Assembly (NCBI GenBank): GCA_023653785.1
Contig: JAMKCH010041334.1
Location: 1-64,000, forward strand
Length of the DNA: 64,000 bases
Direction: 5' to 3'
Origin: Ophioderma brevispina
Lineage: Eukaryota > Echinodermata > Ophiuroidea > Amphilepidida > Ophiodermatidae
Under the pieces are notes generated by a model. The model ran no database searches and was not told the DNA's origin. It worked only from the letters and a program-made list of their open reading frames with translations. The position numbers and the translations under genes were made by a program. Shown here in pieces: positions 11,239 to 22,269 of the stretch (positions are counted from its first letter, which is position 1; every line of letters begins with the position of its first letter).

Positions 11239-12181
11239 GTGGGACATGTCCTTCTATGTTGTTGTTTTGTAGTCTCCATCGGGGGGCTATGGGAAACCAA
11301 GTGTAATTCATAATAATTATTAAAAATCATATAACAGTCTGTTCCACAAATAAAACTGGCACATTTTCTCTGAAACAGAATAAAATGTTACTTCACTTTC
11401 ATGCCCAATATCAGTGACTAATGGATACACATAGACGTCATCAAACAATGGAGTTAAAAATATTCATCACCGGCCCGTTAGCGGTTAAAAAACACTTCAG
11501 AGTCCCTTTCATCTGGAGAGCAGGACCATTGTTATATTGTTCTACATTTTAATAATTTCAGCTGTTACGCTCTCCAATTTTGACTGAGTACTTTTTCAGG
11601 ACAAAATACTTTAACCTCATTCACAATAATAAATACTGAGCTTCTATAGTGCGTGTTCATTAACTTTGGCCATGTTTTTCATCATTTATTCGAAAAGGAC
11701 GAAACATGAACAACATCATGAGAGAATTTTGCTGGGCAGCTGTGACCTAACATTGTGCAGAACCAAATCCGCAACTTATTGCTTAACTTCATTCTATTCA
11801 ATTTACGCGTTTTCAAACTAAATTTAGTGCAAAGCGACCTATATATAATTTACACTGGTTAGTTATTTGAGAGAGGACGGGTATTTGTCACTCAACCCGA
11901 ATCGCGGAGGTGGTAACGCCTGGCTATAACAATTGCCCCACATACCGGGCCCATTTAATATCTTTAGCTCATGGTTTGCTGAGTCGATACATATCCATTG
12001 GTGTCTTATATTGGGAAAAATAATTGAGGTGACATTTTATTTATTTTAGAAAGATGTGCCTTTTATTTCGGAACAGACAGTTTATGTGATGTAATAATTT
12101 ATTATGAAATTACACTTGGTTCCCTTAGCCCCTCGATGGGGACTACAGAATTTTACACGTTGGTTATTTGTCCCACTTCCC
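11239..12181. mobile_element. 0.94 kb terminal-inverted-repeat element inserted in repeat family R
   Basis: The left end GTGGGACATGTCC and the reverse complement of the right end GTGGGACAAATAACC begin inverted arms of about 170 bp. Both arms contain TGTAGTC(T/C)CCATCG, GGGGCTA.GGGAA.CCAAG, TGTAAT and CAGTCTGTTCC/CTGTCTGTTCCG, then AATAAAA and GGCACAT. The uninterrupted copy of the host repeat at about 46.3 kb (TTGCATAGAAGTGGGGTTAC) runs straight through the insertion point. The interior (about 11400-11800) is itself a diverged copy of family R. Confidence 0.7.
11560..11810. repeat. diverged internal copy of repeat family R
   Basis: CATCATTTATTCGAAAAGGA, CATCATGAGAGAA, GCTGTGACCTAACATTGTGC and AGAACCAAATCCGCAACTTA match the body of the family at 10790-10900 and 43930-44040. 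It lies between the inverted arms of the 11239-12181 element. Confidence 0.6.
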
Positions 12182-12350
12182 ATAGTCTAATAGAAGTGGG
12201 GGTTACGCGACAATACGGGTTTGGTTCTGCACTAAGATGTTATGTCACAGTTTGCCAACATGTTTTTCTCATGAGCTTTGTTTACCTTCGTTTCCCTTCG
12301 AATCAAGGATGGAATATGGTCAAAGACAATTGAACACACAGTAACATAAA
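12182..12350. repeat. repeat family R, copy A part 3
   Basis: Matches 46300-46455 closely: GAAGTGGGGGTTACGCGACA, ACGGGTTTGGTTCTGCAC, CTCATGAGCTTTGTTTACCT, then ATTGAACACACAGTA. Confidence 0.8.
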
Positions 12351-12559
12351 GATCTGGGATTACAATTCAAACGTTGACCTTTCTTGAATAAACAAATGAC
12401 CTTCGCCGATTCCCCAACTAGCGTGGAAAGGAAGCACCACACATATGTGACCCATTGAACCTTTTTACTCCTGGTTACCTAAGGAAAATTTGAGCTATAT
12501 TACATTAGATATTAGAGCAGTTTTTTAAACATTTGACCCTATAGTAACTACTTACCCCT

Positions 12560-12715
12560 CTCCTGGGTCCACACGCAGCACGGGTCTCGTCAGGAAGGGC
12601 ATCCGTCAATTATCTTTTGCTCCAAAATCCTCACACAGCAATATTGCTGAATTGTGGAGTGTAATCCGGTCACCCCTGTTGACGGACAAAACCGGATTTA
12701 ACATATTTGGTTAAC
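12560..12715 (+). mobile_element. RTE-type LINE 3' end fragment (tentative)
   Basis: GGGTCTCGTCAGGAAGGGCA followed by TCCG and a CACACAGCAATATTGCTGAA-like stretch resembles the 3' UTR block (CTCGTCAGGAAGGGCATCCG) I know from RTE-clade LINEs. No coding part is attached. A solo 3' end is the usual product of strong 5' truncation. Confidence 0.5.
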
Positions 12716-12852
12716 CAGTCTAACTAAAACAATCGACGGTTTGCCAGATCCCCATAGCATCTCGTTTGTGCGCATTGCCATCAGGTAACTTGCACCCAGT
12801 TAGGTTTACAAACAATTCCGTTGTTTGTTCGCGTCGCCGTTGTGAACGCAGA

Positions 12853-12990
12853 TATAGTCCGGCGGGAGCAACAGGCCCGGGGCTCCATAGACGCTAACGA
12901 ATAAAGCGTAAACTAATGTGCGTAACAGAGTCAACTGAACTCGATTGCCCTGTTGTTCACCAGTTCCCGGACTATGAGTACGCCGGACAT
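12853..12990 (-). mobile_element. short AGTCCGG element, copy 3 (inverted)
   Basis: Starts TATAGTCCGGCGGGAG and ends CGCCGGACATGG. Its reverse complement runs through TCCGGCGTACTCATAGTCC, GAGTTCAGTTGACTCTG, TTAGTTTACGCTTTATTCG and AGCGTCTATGGAGCCC in the same order as copies 1 and 2. Confidence 0.7.
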
Positions 12991-13619
12991 GGTTACTTCT
13001 ACAACGTACGGTGGCCTAAAACTACAATACAAAGTACCTTTTCATGTCAAGTTAATCTTACAGAAATGTAAAGAAGAATATCAAAGGAACAACAAACAAT
13101 CGATGCCACTAGGTTGAAAATTTGGACGACAAAAAGTGATTTTCGATCGAAACTGTGCCCTGCTTGTCACCTGCCGGACGATTACAAAAACTACAGTGGT
13201 CAACGCACAGACCTAGGTAGTTTTCTAAGTAGTAATATTCGTGCCTTAACCTCATGTTTTATCGACTTGAGGCTGGTAAAGTTCCCGGTTGGATGGGCGC
13301 AAAACGAGATGCATTATCGGGATCGTACAAATCGTCTATTCACGATAGCCACCAATATGCCCACCTTTAAACAACTAAAACTTATTATTGTCAGTTAGTT
13401 TTTATCATCCATAAGTACAGCAAAGTGTCAACTGAAGAACAGAAATATATTTCCTCTTAATAGAAAATCATATCTGTCATTTTTGTTTCCACATGCTCAC
13501 ATTTCATGGCCACCTTCCGAACCTTCAAAACTAATTGCCTTATACCTATCATCCAAGAACTACTAAACAAGTGTAAATTAAAGTATGGTGAGATGTGTCT
13601 TTGAGCCTCATATTTTTTT
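12991..13619. other. unclassified stretch with a 94-codon ORF
   Basis: A plus-strand frame from 13114 to 13398 encodes 94 residues containing KLCPACHLPDDYKNYSG and RDRTNRLFTIATNMP. No family is recognised, there are no splice-like boundaries, and it sits among repeats. It may be chance or a worn transposon fragment. Confidence 0.2.
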
Positions 13620-15140
13620 TTATTTAGTTAACGTACTTAAAATCCAAGTTGGCGGCCAAATGGCCACAATGCAAGATGTTTGAACTTATAGGTTGTCGTA
13701 TAATATTATTTGTCCACAAATTACTATAAAATTGTTTATTAAAAGTATGAGATAAATTGCTTTGAACAATAAAAGCTTATTTATGACATCTTGAATTTTT
13801 TAAGTTAGACATGTTTAAAATTCAAAATAAAAGTCAATATGGCCACCTTCAAGATATTTGAAATTTATACACTGGCATAGCAGTATTATCTGTAATATAT
13901 TTTTGATGAAATTAAATACAAATGTATGACATACGATATTTGTCTTTTACTACTCTGACCATAAGAAACTGTTAGAAAGTCATGATCTGATTTTTCTCTT
14001 TTGTTAACCTTGCATAAAATTCAATATGGCGGCAAATATTTGCATCTTTAAAACCTGAAGTACCATATTAGTACTGTATTGATCCCATCTCCTTTGTAAT
14101 GTAATGCTTGTAATGCTTAGAGACATCTCGTACTTTTCACACTTTTATCGTTAATTTCTGATATATGCTAAATAATATATTACAGATAGGTATGAAATTT
14201 GATATATTTTCGAGATCTTTGAAGGCGGCCATTGTGGCTGCCATCTTGAATTTTAAGCATGTTTACAAAGCAAAACGTCAGATATGACCTCTAATAGACA
14301 AGTTGAAGACATGATTAATGTCACTTAAATTTACCTTTTTATCAAAACTTATGGATGTTATAACTAAATAATAGAGAGATAATTTCTAGCTTTTGTGGTA
14401 ATTTTCTAGCTTTTTAAGATCTTTGAATGCAGCCATACCGGCCACCATCTTGAATTGCGAGCCTGTTAACGAAGTGTCAGTGTCAGATAACGTTTGATAA
14501 AAGACTTAATGCATTGTTAAAGACGTAATTTCAGACTTAAACTTGTAACCTTATTATTTTTTGCAGGGGGACCTGTAGATAGTTCACTACTATGTGTTTC
14601 GCATACCTTTTATAGGCAAAACGGTTTTACTTGGCAGCCATTGGCAAAATTCAAGATGGCTGCCACGTGGCTGCCAAATGATCCGTTGTTGTTAACAATG
14701 TTATTGGATTCCTGGACCCTGAAACATGGATATAGCCTGGGGGTATAGACACTAGAATCATAAATTTTCTAGTATTACTAGGGACCGGAATGTGGGCAAA
14801 AAACGGCTTCCACAACCAAGTGGTCCATCGTTGTTATAAATATTCTTAATGGATTCCTGAACCCTTACAACATAGGTATAGATGCCATAATCATGTCTCT
14901 ACTAGTTTCAGAGACAGGTATGACAAAAAAGAAACCAACTTCCCTTGGCGGCCATTTTGAATTTCAAGATGGCCGCCAGAGCCACATGATCTGTTGTTGC
15001 ATTGAGATCGACATCCTCCAAAATAGGTTTAGATGCTGGAATTACATTTCTATGTGCTTTAAAAGTCAAGATATAGCATATTATAGGTTCAAATTGGCGG
15101 CCATTTTGAAATCCAAGATGGCCGCTGATACGCAGTTTTA
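13620..15140. repeat. periodic GGCGGCCATTTTGAA-type repeat field, block 2
   Basis: About eight diverged units of roughly 170-220 bp occur. Each carries a GGCGGCCAT or GCCACCATCTTGAATT half-site, often in inverted pairs (e.g. GGCGGCCATTTTGAATTTCA then AAGATGGCCGCC near 14947-14977 and again near 15097-15125). Between them are TGGATTCCTG.ACCCT, ACATGG/AGGTATAGA and GACACTAGAATCAT-type blocks. ORFs here on both strands mirror each other because of the inverted pairs. No protein is encoded. Confidence 0.75.
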
Positions 15141-15584
15141 AAAAAAATGCTAACATTGATTTTCTGTTTCTGTGACAGTTAACTTAAGAAAAATGCAAAA
15201 AGTAGCAAATCTCCATAAAAAGCCAACAAATAGGAATATTTGAACATAGTGAACTGTATTCCCCTTATCGCCAAGCCCCTGGCTCATATTTTTAATATAT
15301 CTTTGTCCACTGATGTCTTTCCTTCAGCCTTCAAAATTGCGAAAGTGACCCTGTTCTCAAAAAGGATGATCCTCATATATTTTCTAATTATCGTCCCATA
15401 TCTTTGCTCCTTTGCTTTTCCAATATTCTTGAACGTCTTATTTACAACCGGCTCGACAGTTTTCTTTCTCACTTCCACATTCTCCACGACAATCAATATG
15501 GCTTTCGCAAAGAGCATTCCACTGAATGCACTTCTGGATATTTATAACAATAATTATCTTCTATTTATTTATTACAATTTAGAG

Positions 15585-15968
15585 GACCGAGACACAACAG
15601 TGGTTAACCACTCTACTAGGGGTATCCCTCGAAACTGACCAGAACGGCTTGGGACAATCAGGGGTTACCACCCTACTCTTCTCGAAACTGACTGTGACAT
15701 ACATGTACAGGTATGACTCTCTGTACATGGGACCGAAGGACGGGATATTCTCGTGGTTCATTTGCCCAAGTCCAAATGAACCAGAGGGAGAGCGGAATTC
15801 TAGTTTTAATCAATAGTTCTTATACAAATTAAATCCAGAATTTAGTACCCGATTAAATCACAGCTAGTGGCCCTACCGGGGTTTGAACCGGGGAACTCCT
15901 GCACCAAAGGCGAATATCCTAACCAGTGGGCCACGCTCTCCCACGTGAGCCACGCTCTTCTCTCGCTC
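15585..15968 (-). mobile_element. tRNA-derived SINE inserted in the LINE
   Basis: LINE coding stops near 15585 (ALLDIYNN...) and resumes near 15969 ([15 protein letters not shown]), so the intervening 380 bp are an insertion. Its right part, read on the minus strand, is a tRNA-like head with A-box TGGCCCACTGGTTAGGA and B-box GGTTCAAACCC, an internal pol III promoter. The rest is an unrelated body with a repeated CTCGAAACTGAC block. No clear target duplication was found by eye. Confidence 0.7.
15867..15940 (-). promoter_or_regulatory. tRNA-like SINE head with A- and B-box (pol III promoter)
   Basis: Reverse complement begins GAGAGCGTGGCCCACTGG and ends CGGTTCAAACCCCGGTAGGG. The T-arm stem (CCCCG/CGGGG) is intact, while the anticodon arm is degenerate, so it is a SINE promoter rather than a working tRNA gene. 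Confidence 0.7.
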
Positions 15969-17131
15969 TTAATAAACATACTATTGGCATTTTTTAGATC
16001 TATCTAAAGCTTTCGATACCGTTGACCATAATATACTTCTAACTAAACTTCACTATTATGGTATCCGTGGCATTGCTCTGGGTCTTCTTTCAAGTTATCT
16101 TTCAAATAGATGTCGATTCACATTCTTCTGACCTCCTTCCAGTCTCCTGTGGTGTACCTCAAGGTTCTATTCTTGGTCCCTTACTCTTTCTTTTCTATGT
16201 CAATGACATTCCGTCTTCTTCCAAATTGCTCTCCTTCGTTCTATTTGCTGATGATACGAACATTTTTCTTTCACATTCCAATTTAAATACACTTATTAAA
16301 ACATTAAATTCCGAATTACCCAATGTAACTAATTGGTTTAAAGCTAATAAACTATCACTCAATGTCTCTAAAACTAATTATATTCACTTTATTAAAAGTA
16401 AACACTCAAAGAAACACACTATCCCATCACCCATCGTGTTTGACAACTGTATTATTCACCCAGTTCACAACACTAAATTCCTCGGTGTATAACAAATTAT
16501 CCTGGAAAGACCATAAATTATCATTAAAATTACAAATCAAATTTCTAAAAACATAGGTACCATCAGAAAACTTCGCCACTCCTTACCGCCTCATATCTTA
16601 TTTTCTTTATACGATACATTAACTCTTCCATACATATCTTATAGCAACATAGCATGGGCAATTACCGATAACACTTTTGATCTTAATCATTCTCCATGGG
16701 ACTCCCCAAACTCTAACAAATTAGAATATCCTTTTAAACTTCAGAAAAAAGCCCTCCGTATTATCAACAACTCAAATTATTTCTCTCACACCAAGCAAAT
16801 ATTTAACAATTTTAAGACGTAAAATATATATGATTTAAACAAATTACAAACGGCACTCTTTATGTATCGCTATAATAATAACACTCTTCCAAATTCCTTC
16901 TCTAACTTTTTCTCAAGACACTGTGACATTCATAGGTATAACACTAGACAAGCTAAACACTTTATAACCATTAAACCAACATCAAACTTGTTAAAATACT
17001 CAATAAAATTTTCTGGTCCTAAAATCTGGAATGCTTTGAATAAAGATATTCAAGACTCTAAGACTAAAAATAATTTTAAATCCATCATGAAAACCCATCT
17101 ACGTAAATCTCACGACTTACAATGGTCTTAG

Positions 17132-17791
17132 GACTCGCGAGTCCTGCACTTTATTCGTTGCGCCACATGTGCTCTCATACACGCGCACACAGCACACACA
17201 CAAAATATATTTCAAAATCTCTGAGTCAGCCTTTAATGCCCCAATGCATTCGTAGCAACGTTATCTTTCACTGATTGTCTGATCAAGAAAAACAGGTTAA
17301 ATGTTGATACAACTCTCGCAACATAACGTGGAAGTTACGTTTTCGTTTGCTAACGAGACAAATCTGTTTGTTGTCAAATTTCTCACAGAATAAAAGAACT
17401 TGCAAATAAATTGGTGGTCATTTGTAGCAATAATATGCTCAAAAATATATTCCTGATCGGTTACATTTTATGATAAGCAGATTTAGAAATTGAAACTTCA
17501 ATACCGATTTATCAATGTCAATTTTTCAGATTCGACAGATTGCAAAACGTCCCCGAATTATACCTCGTTCGTAGTAATTCGTAGTAGGTGTTTCAACATC
17601 GACCATAAAAACAGATGGCAGCCATATTATTTATTCAAATAGCTGTGACCAGTCAGCCAGTACAAATATTAACGTTTTCGTAGGATCTGAGGTAATATTT
17701 TGTTTTATTAATTGTGTTTATCATTTACATTATACAATTGCTCTCATTATTGAAGGTTGGGATGAGAAATAAAATGTTCTCTAATTTGCAG
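17132..17791. other. non-coding stretch upstream of the candidate exon
   Basis: Contains an acceptor-like TGTCAATTTTTCAG (ending about 17530) and a donor-like TCTGAG/GTAATATTTT near 17690, but no frame is open through both. A short CA-rich microsatellite lies at about 17175-17205. Confidence 0.35.
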
Positions 17792-17875
17792 GGTTCGGAA
17801 TGTGAGCAGTTATTCGTCCGTCCATTTCCTGAAATCGTCGACAGAAAACCCAAGCGCATTCTCCAAGATCTGTAG
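17792..17875 (+). CDS. possible terminal host exon (27 codons and stop)
   Basis: A good acceptor, TTCTCTAATTTGCAG, ends at 17791. The phase-0 frame then reads 27 codons including CEQLFVRPFPEIVDRKPKR and stops at TAG 17873-17875. A polyadenylation signal follows within 15 bases. A second frame is also open, so this is not proof. No protein family is recognised, and the upstream exons of such a gene were not found in the window; the nearest upstream sequence is the LINE remnant. It may be the 3' end of a plus-strand host gene. Confidence 0.3.
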   Translation, partial: GSECEQLFVRPFPEIVDRKPKRILQDL

Positions 17876-17888
17876 TATTAAAATGCAC

Positions 17889-17894
17889 AATAAA
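17889..17894 (+). promoter_or_regulatory. polyadenylation signal AATAAA
   Basis: AATAAA lies 14 bases after the stop codon of the candidate terminal exon. The hexamer is common in AT-rich DNA, so its value depends on the exon call. Confidence 0.3.
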
Positions 17895-18431
17895 AAAGCA
17901 AAGAAGCATTAAGCAAAGAACCATTATCCCATTAATAAATAAAACCCTGGCACATTTTCTAACATCAACATTTTCTAGTATCAAATATATAAGTGAAAGG
18001 AATACTAAAGCTAGTAAATAACCCAATTTGTGATAAAATCAGATGAAATGAACACGAAGATATATGAATGAGCAATGATGTGTGAATTGTGTTCTTTTTT
18101 AGACAAAACGATAACAAGGGGTTCATGTGTCCAGGGATGATTGAAAATGTAACCGCCTTCATCATGTTGAAAGTATACACATTGTTCAAAATTTGGGATT
18201 TATTAAGCAATTAGGGATCGACCCAGTTGACCAAGGGCCAAGGGAATCCCTCCCTGTTGTTATACGCCACTTTGAGTTCTACTTTGCACAGGTCAAGCTA
18301 AACCTAGTTCACTTTCAAAGCCAAACCAACAATCATTCTAGCATGTTGGTGAAACTATTGTCCCTCTCAAGGCATGTTTACACATAAGATGATTTTATAA
18401 AAATCCATTCAATTGAAAAGAGCTAAAATAT

Positions 18432-18590
18432 GGGAGTTTACGTAACCTGACCCATCTGACACACTTTTTTTCGGAATTGAATTCGGAAACCCTTCACGAA
18501 ATAAAGCACATGTTCATTCCGTTAAGGTTTCCGAATCCATAAGTGTGTCAGAAAAAAGTATGTCAGATGGGTTGGGTTACGAAAACTCCC
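18432..18590. mobile_element. hairpin element with 9-bp target duplication (family H, copy 2)
   Basis: The left arm begins GGGAGTTTACGTAACC and the reverse complement of the right arm begins GGGAGTTTTCGTAACC. Both then give ACCCATCTGACA, ACTTTTTT and GATTCGGAAACC. The inner arms contain GGAAACCTTAACGGAAT on one side and a mutated match on the other. Flanks CTAAAATAT (18423-18431) and CTAAAATGA (18591-18599) look like a worn 9-bp duplication. The same architecture and core occur at 51758-51875. Confidence 0.8.
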
Positions 18591-18858
18591 CTAAAATGAT
18601 AATAGTTTGAAATTAGGGCCTAGATGGTTCATTAATTTGGGGCATTTGTATAACACTAAAATGGAACCTGTAACAATTTATTTCGTAAACTGATCATAAA
18701 GCCCTGTGAAATACAAACGAGAAAGGCAATTGCATCTTTTGGAATGCTAAACTCCTTTGCGTACGTGTTGATTCTTTTTCAACAAGAACGTAATGTTAAA
18801 CCCACTGCACAAAGACAGACAGAAACTGCCCCGTTTGTCAGGTACATAGGACGTAATA

Positions 18859-19144
18859 TTAAAGGTCCCAGAAAATGCAAATAGAATTGATGTGGTTTGT
18901 GTCAAGTCTTCAAGGAGGGACTAAGAAGCATTCAATATTTGGGTTGGTGATGACATCATTAGTGAAACTATTGATTTTTCAGAGAGTAATAGAAAATTCC
19001 AGGTGAATGACACTGACTGAAAATCAATAGTTTCACTAATGATGTCACTGGTAGTGTCTTTTTTTTTCTGGCCCTGTTTATTGGAATTGAATGTCCCATA
19101 AAGATTTGGAGTAGGTTTATCATCTCATTTCCTGGGACCTTTAA
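18859..19144. mobile_element. TTAA-target element with an internal hairpin
   Basis: The ends are TTAA-AGGTCCCAGAAAATG and, inverted, TTAA-AGGTCCCAGGAAATG. Inside, 18949-18982 (GATGACATCATTAGTGAAAC, TATTGATTTT) is the reverse complement of 19018-19047. The TTAA duplication and inverted ends suggest mobilisation by a piggyBac-type transposase. No coding sequence. Confidence 0.75.
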
Positions 19145-19920
19145 GAGGAGACACTACAAACGGGAAACTTGAAAGTAAAACACGCTTCATTTCTGCATTA
19201 TCCCCTCAAAATAGACAATATCTATGGGCGTTATTCAAATGTTGTAAATAGCATGTTGGTAAGGTTGCATCATCTTTAAAAGGTCAGTACAAAATTCTTG
19301 GTAAGCACTAGTCATTGCAGTTGACTCAACTTGAATGCGATGCGTTCCAGGGCTTCTTCAATGTAACTGGATTTTTGTCAAGCCTATAATTATTCATACT
19401 TTCCGTTGGCTACACCCAGAGGCTTCTTATTAGTTCCTTGAACGATCTGTAATTACAACTAAATAATCTGTCGGGTTTGATAAAATAGTGTTTTAGGCAT
19501 TGATCCATGCATTCATTCTTTCCTCTGAAAATACAGCTTAAGCTTTTCATCACGTCTGCAAACCATTTACACCAGCATTTTCAGGTTTTTCAAATATAAA
19601 ACCATTTTTTTAAATGTAAAAAATATTATTGTTCTGTCAAATCGGTATTTTATCCATAATTCCAAATGGCATCAAATACAACTTTTTAAGGTGTCTCAGA
19701 ATAATTAATGCTGATGTATATCGATTTAAAAGTCTTTGAATTTGATTATCAAGCTTCGGATATAAATATATATTGAGTGTAATAATAGCCGAGGAGATTT
19801 TCCTTGACCAAGGAGCTTGATGGTAGACTGTATTTTGACTTCTTAATATCCAGAGACACAATCGTTAGAATTAGTAAGCATTCATTCTTTGTTTTTAATA
19901 ACTCACTTCTATTATTTCAG
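19145..19920. other. unique non-coding DNA, no gene seen
   Basis: AT-rich with short unremarkable ORFs and no terminal repeats. Confidence 0.4.
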
Positions 19921-20057
19921 TCCTTAAACGAGGTGACAATCTTCTTATTACTGATTCTAAAACGCACGTATTGAAGATCTGGATCGCTAATTTATTAACT
20001 GCAAAGAAAGACAAGACCATAAAAATAATTTGTAAATATTTGTATTGTTTACAGTAA
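19921..20057 (+). CDS. possible terminal exon (weak)
   Basis: A strong acceptor, ACTTCTATTATTTCAG, ends at 19920. With two bases completing a split codon, one frame runs 44 codons (KRGDNLLITDSKTHVLKIW ... CKYLYCLQ) to TAA at 20055-20057. No polyadenylation signal sits close behind, and the family is unknown. Chance is a real alternative. Confidence 0.2.
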
Positions 20058-21728
20058 ACCGACTGGCTTTAAATTTAAAAGACTGTATGCTCGGTCTATA
20101 CCTCAGACCCACGTGAATGAACTCTCTCTCTTCCTTTATTATATCTTTTATATATATATTAAACATTGAACTGCAGTTTTTGCAAGGTTTACGTATTGAA
20201 TGCCAAAATTGTGTTTTTCATAAAGATGTTTATTCCGACAGAATCCAAGAGGGTGAAAAATGTTTTGAATTTGAATGTTAGTTCCCTAATATGCGGATTA
20301 AAGGAACGCGAACGATAACTTGCCAATTGCACGACAGAAGGAATACAGACACAGAAACAAAGAGAATGGCTTCAAATAGCCGCTTAATGAATTGTACGGC
20401 TCGTTATAGGTTTATTAATATTTTACGGTGAGAGATCAAGTTGTTGTGTGACGCGGAAAGGAGATAAAGTCCATGGAGACAGTACCTTATAAAAATTCTG
20501 GAAAGTCGGATACTCAAAAATGCAATTCGAATGATAATCACGTGGTTTAAGTAAATCACGTCTGAACTACTCATTCATATTGTATGGCAACATAGGCACA
20601 ATGTCACGGTGCGATAAAATTGTTTAGCAAGTTATCACGTGACCTCTTTCCTGTCAAGAAAATTTCCTGGTCCTTCGGGATAAACGTGGTCCTATCTTCT
20701 ATTGATTTATTCCTTTCCGGTCTCGAGTACAACCACTCTGGTTTTCGCCTTGAACATTTGGAGTAGAACATAACAAACTCCCCCGTACAATGCATTTAGC
20801 CGGCCATTTTTGCAGCCATTTTTGGACGTTTTGTTGCCTGTATTCCTTCGGAGTACAATCAGCAAGTTATCATTATCCAGCTTCTTTAACTCCCATATTT
20901 TATGAACCTGACCATCAAATCAATCGTTTTTCGCAATACTTGATTCTGGGAAACATCATCTGTTTGAAATTATAACTTTGACAATACTTACGTAATGTAT
21001 AGTCAAGAACTTCTGGTACAATTATAAAACCAGTTTTTGATTATCAATTGTTTTCTTCATGTTGCAATACTGTTGGCCAGTGTGTTTGTATATATATAGA
21101 GGGTGTCCGCAAAAAATGGTGCAAGATCAAATCACCCTCGGTTGGAGGTAAAACCATAAAATCGTTGATGCGTATTACTCATGTCATAAATGGAGTCTTT
21201 GCTTTTGAATCTCTTTACAGCATTCGCATTGGTTGTTGCAATCCTGAGATATGACAATATTCTAATAGAGTGTGAATACAATTGGGCCACTTTCACAGAA
21301 TGGGATTACTTAACACAGTCGAATCATGCATAGCTCTGATGTTGTAGACAAATTTAGTGATTCGAAAAAGGGGACTTCATCCATCATGCACGCTATAAGG
21401 CTGATCTTTTTTTCTTATTGTTCAAAATCAATGTTTCTTTTTCTGTGTAAATATTTAAGAGAAATAACTAGTAAAGAAAAAATAGCGAACACTCAGCATG
21501 AAAACAGACATTATCAAAGTGCACTATAATACCTAAAATAATAACCTTTTTAAAGAGTTTGGAAAAGAACTTCTGTCTGAAGAAATTGAAAATACAAATA
21601 ACCATAGTTCGTAATCAAAATGAAATGCACATGACTTTTACAGGATAATGGGAACTCTTTCGATGTCATTGGCAGGGTTCTGATGTAAAGCCTTAAATCA
21701 ATAAAGCCCTATCAACCTTATCAACATG
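20058..21728. other. unique non-coding DNA
   Basis: ORFs at 20604-20795 (minus) and 21048-21254 (plus) show no known motif. GGGTGTCCGCAAAAAATGG at about 21101 resembles the end of the mariner-like element at 52001, but no inverted partner was found. Confidence 0.4.
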
Positions 21729-21800
21729 ATATTATATTATATATATATATTTTATATATCTATTATATATATAGATATATATATAGATATAAAGTTTAAG
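21729..21800. repeat. (TA)n / TATAGA low-complexity tract
   Basis: Nearly pure alternation of A and T with interspersed ATAGATAT units. Confidence 0.85.
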
Positions 21801-22269
21801 TAGTGGTGACCGAATCGTAGTAGTCGCATGCCGTAAAAAAGGCCAAAAGGGCCAATATTTAACGCTATGTCGGATATAATCCGTGAACATAACAAAAGTT
21901 AAATGTCAGTAGAAAAAAAATCCAAGAAAGATGGGCTCTTCATCAGTGACTGGGGCCCACCAAGACTAGTTTCTGAATAGAAAGAACACGTTTCTATCCC
22001 AGGCAGACGAGTCCTGCGATGAATGATGCAGTTGATGTGTGACATTGTATAGGTTTGTGGGCCCCGTGTTGGTGTAAGAGAGAAACTGGCAGGCAGAAGC
22101 CCCTATACTTTGCACAGGGAATTTCGTTTTTTGCTCTAACTTGGTTTCAAATTAAAATAATACCAACATTCCCCATATTAAGCATGCTTGCTAATGCTAC
22201 CAGTTGCATATTGTACCGCTTTAGATCAAGAAAGGTTATGCAAGTAATTTAGTGATTTTTGGGTCTGTC

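Larger units (their letters stand above)
15240..17131 (+). pseudogene. CR1/L2-like LINE reverse-transcriptase remnant, split by a SINE
   Basis: The translation, across frameshifts, shows ordered reverse-transcriptase motifs: SNYRPISLLCSFSNILERL (about 15384-15440), NQYGFRKEHSTE (15493-15530), [13 protein letters not shown] (motif A, 15990-16028), CGVPQGSILGPLLF (about 16150-16190), FADDT (motif C, 16243-16257) and NKLSLNVSKTNYI (about 16346-16384). A thumb and C-terminal region follows, ending in FSGPKIWNALNKDIQDSK and a stop at 17129-17131. This is the layout of CR1/L2-group non-LTR retrotransposons. Endonuclease sequence is absent, so it is 5'-truncated. Stops and shifts occur at about 15960-16130, 16490 and 16820. 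A tRNA-derived sequence interrupts it between palm motifs. Confidence 0.88.

Noticed and set aside
14893..15156. Overlapping 82-codon ORFs on both strands with KMAA-like endings
   Set aside because: They mirror each other because of inverted GGCGGCCATTTTGAA pairs; no protein.
21098..21120. GGGTGTCCGCAAAAAATGG as one end of a mariner-like element
   Set aside because: No inverted partner could be found within several kilobases.
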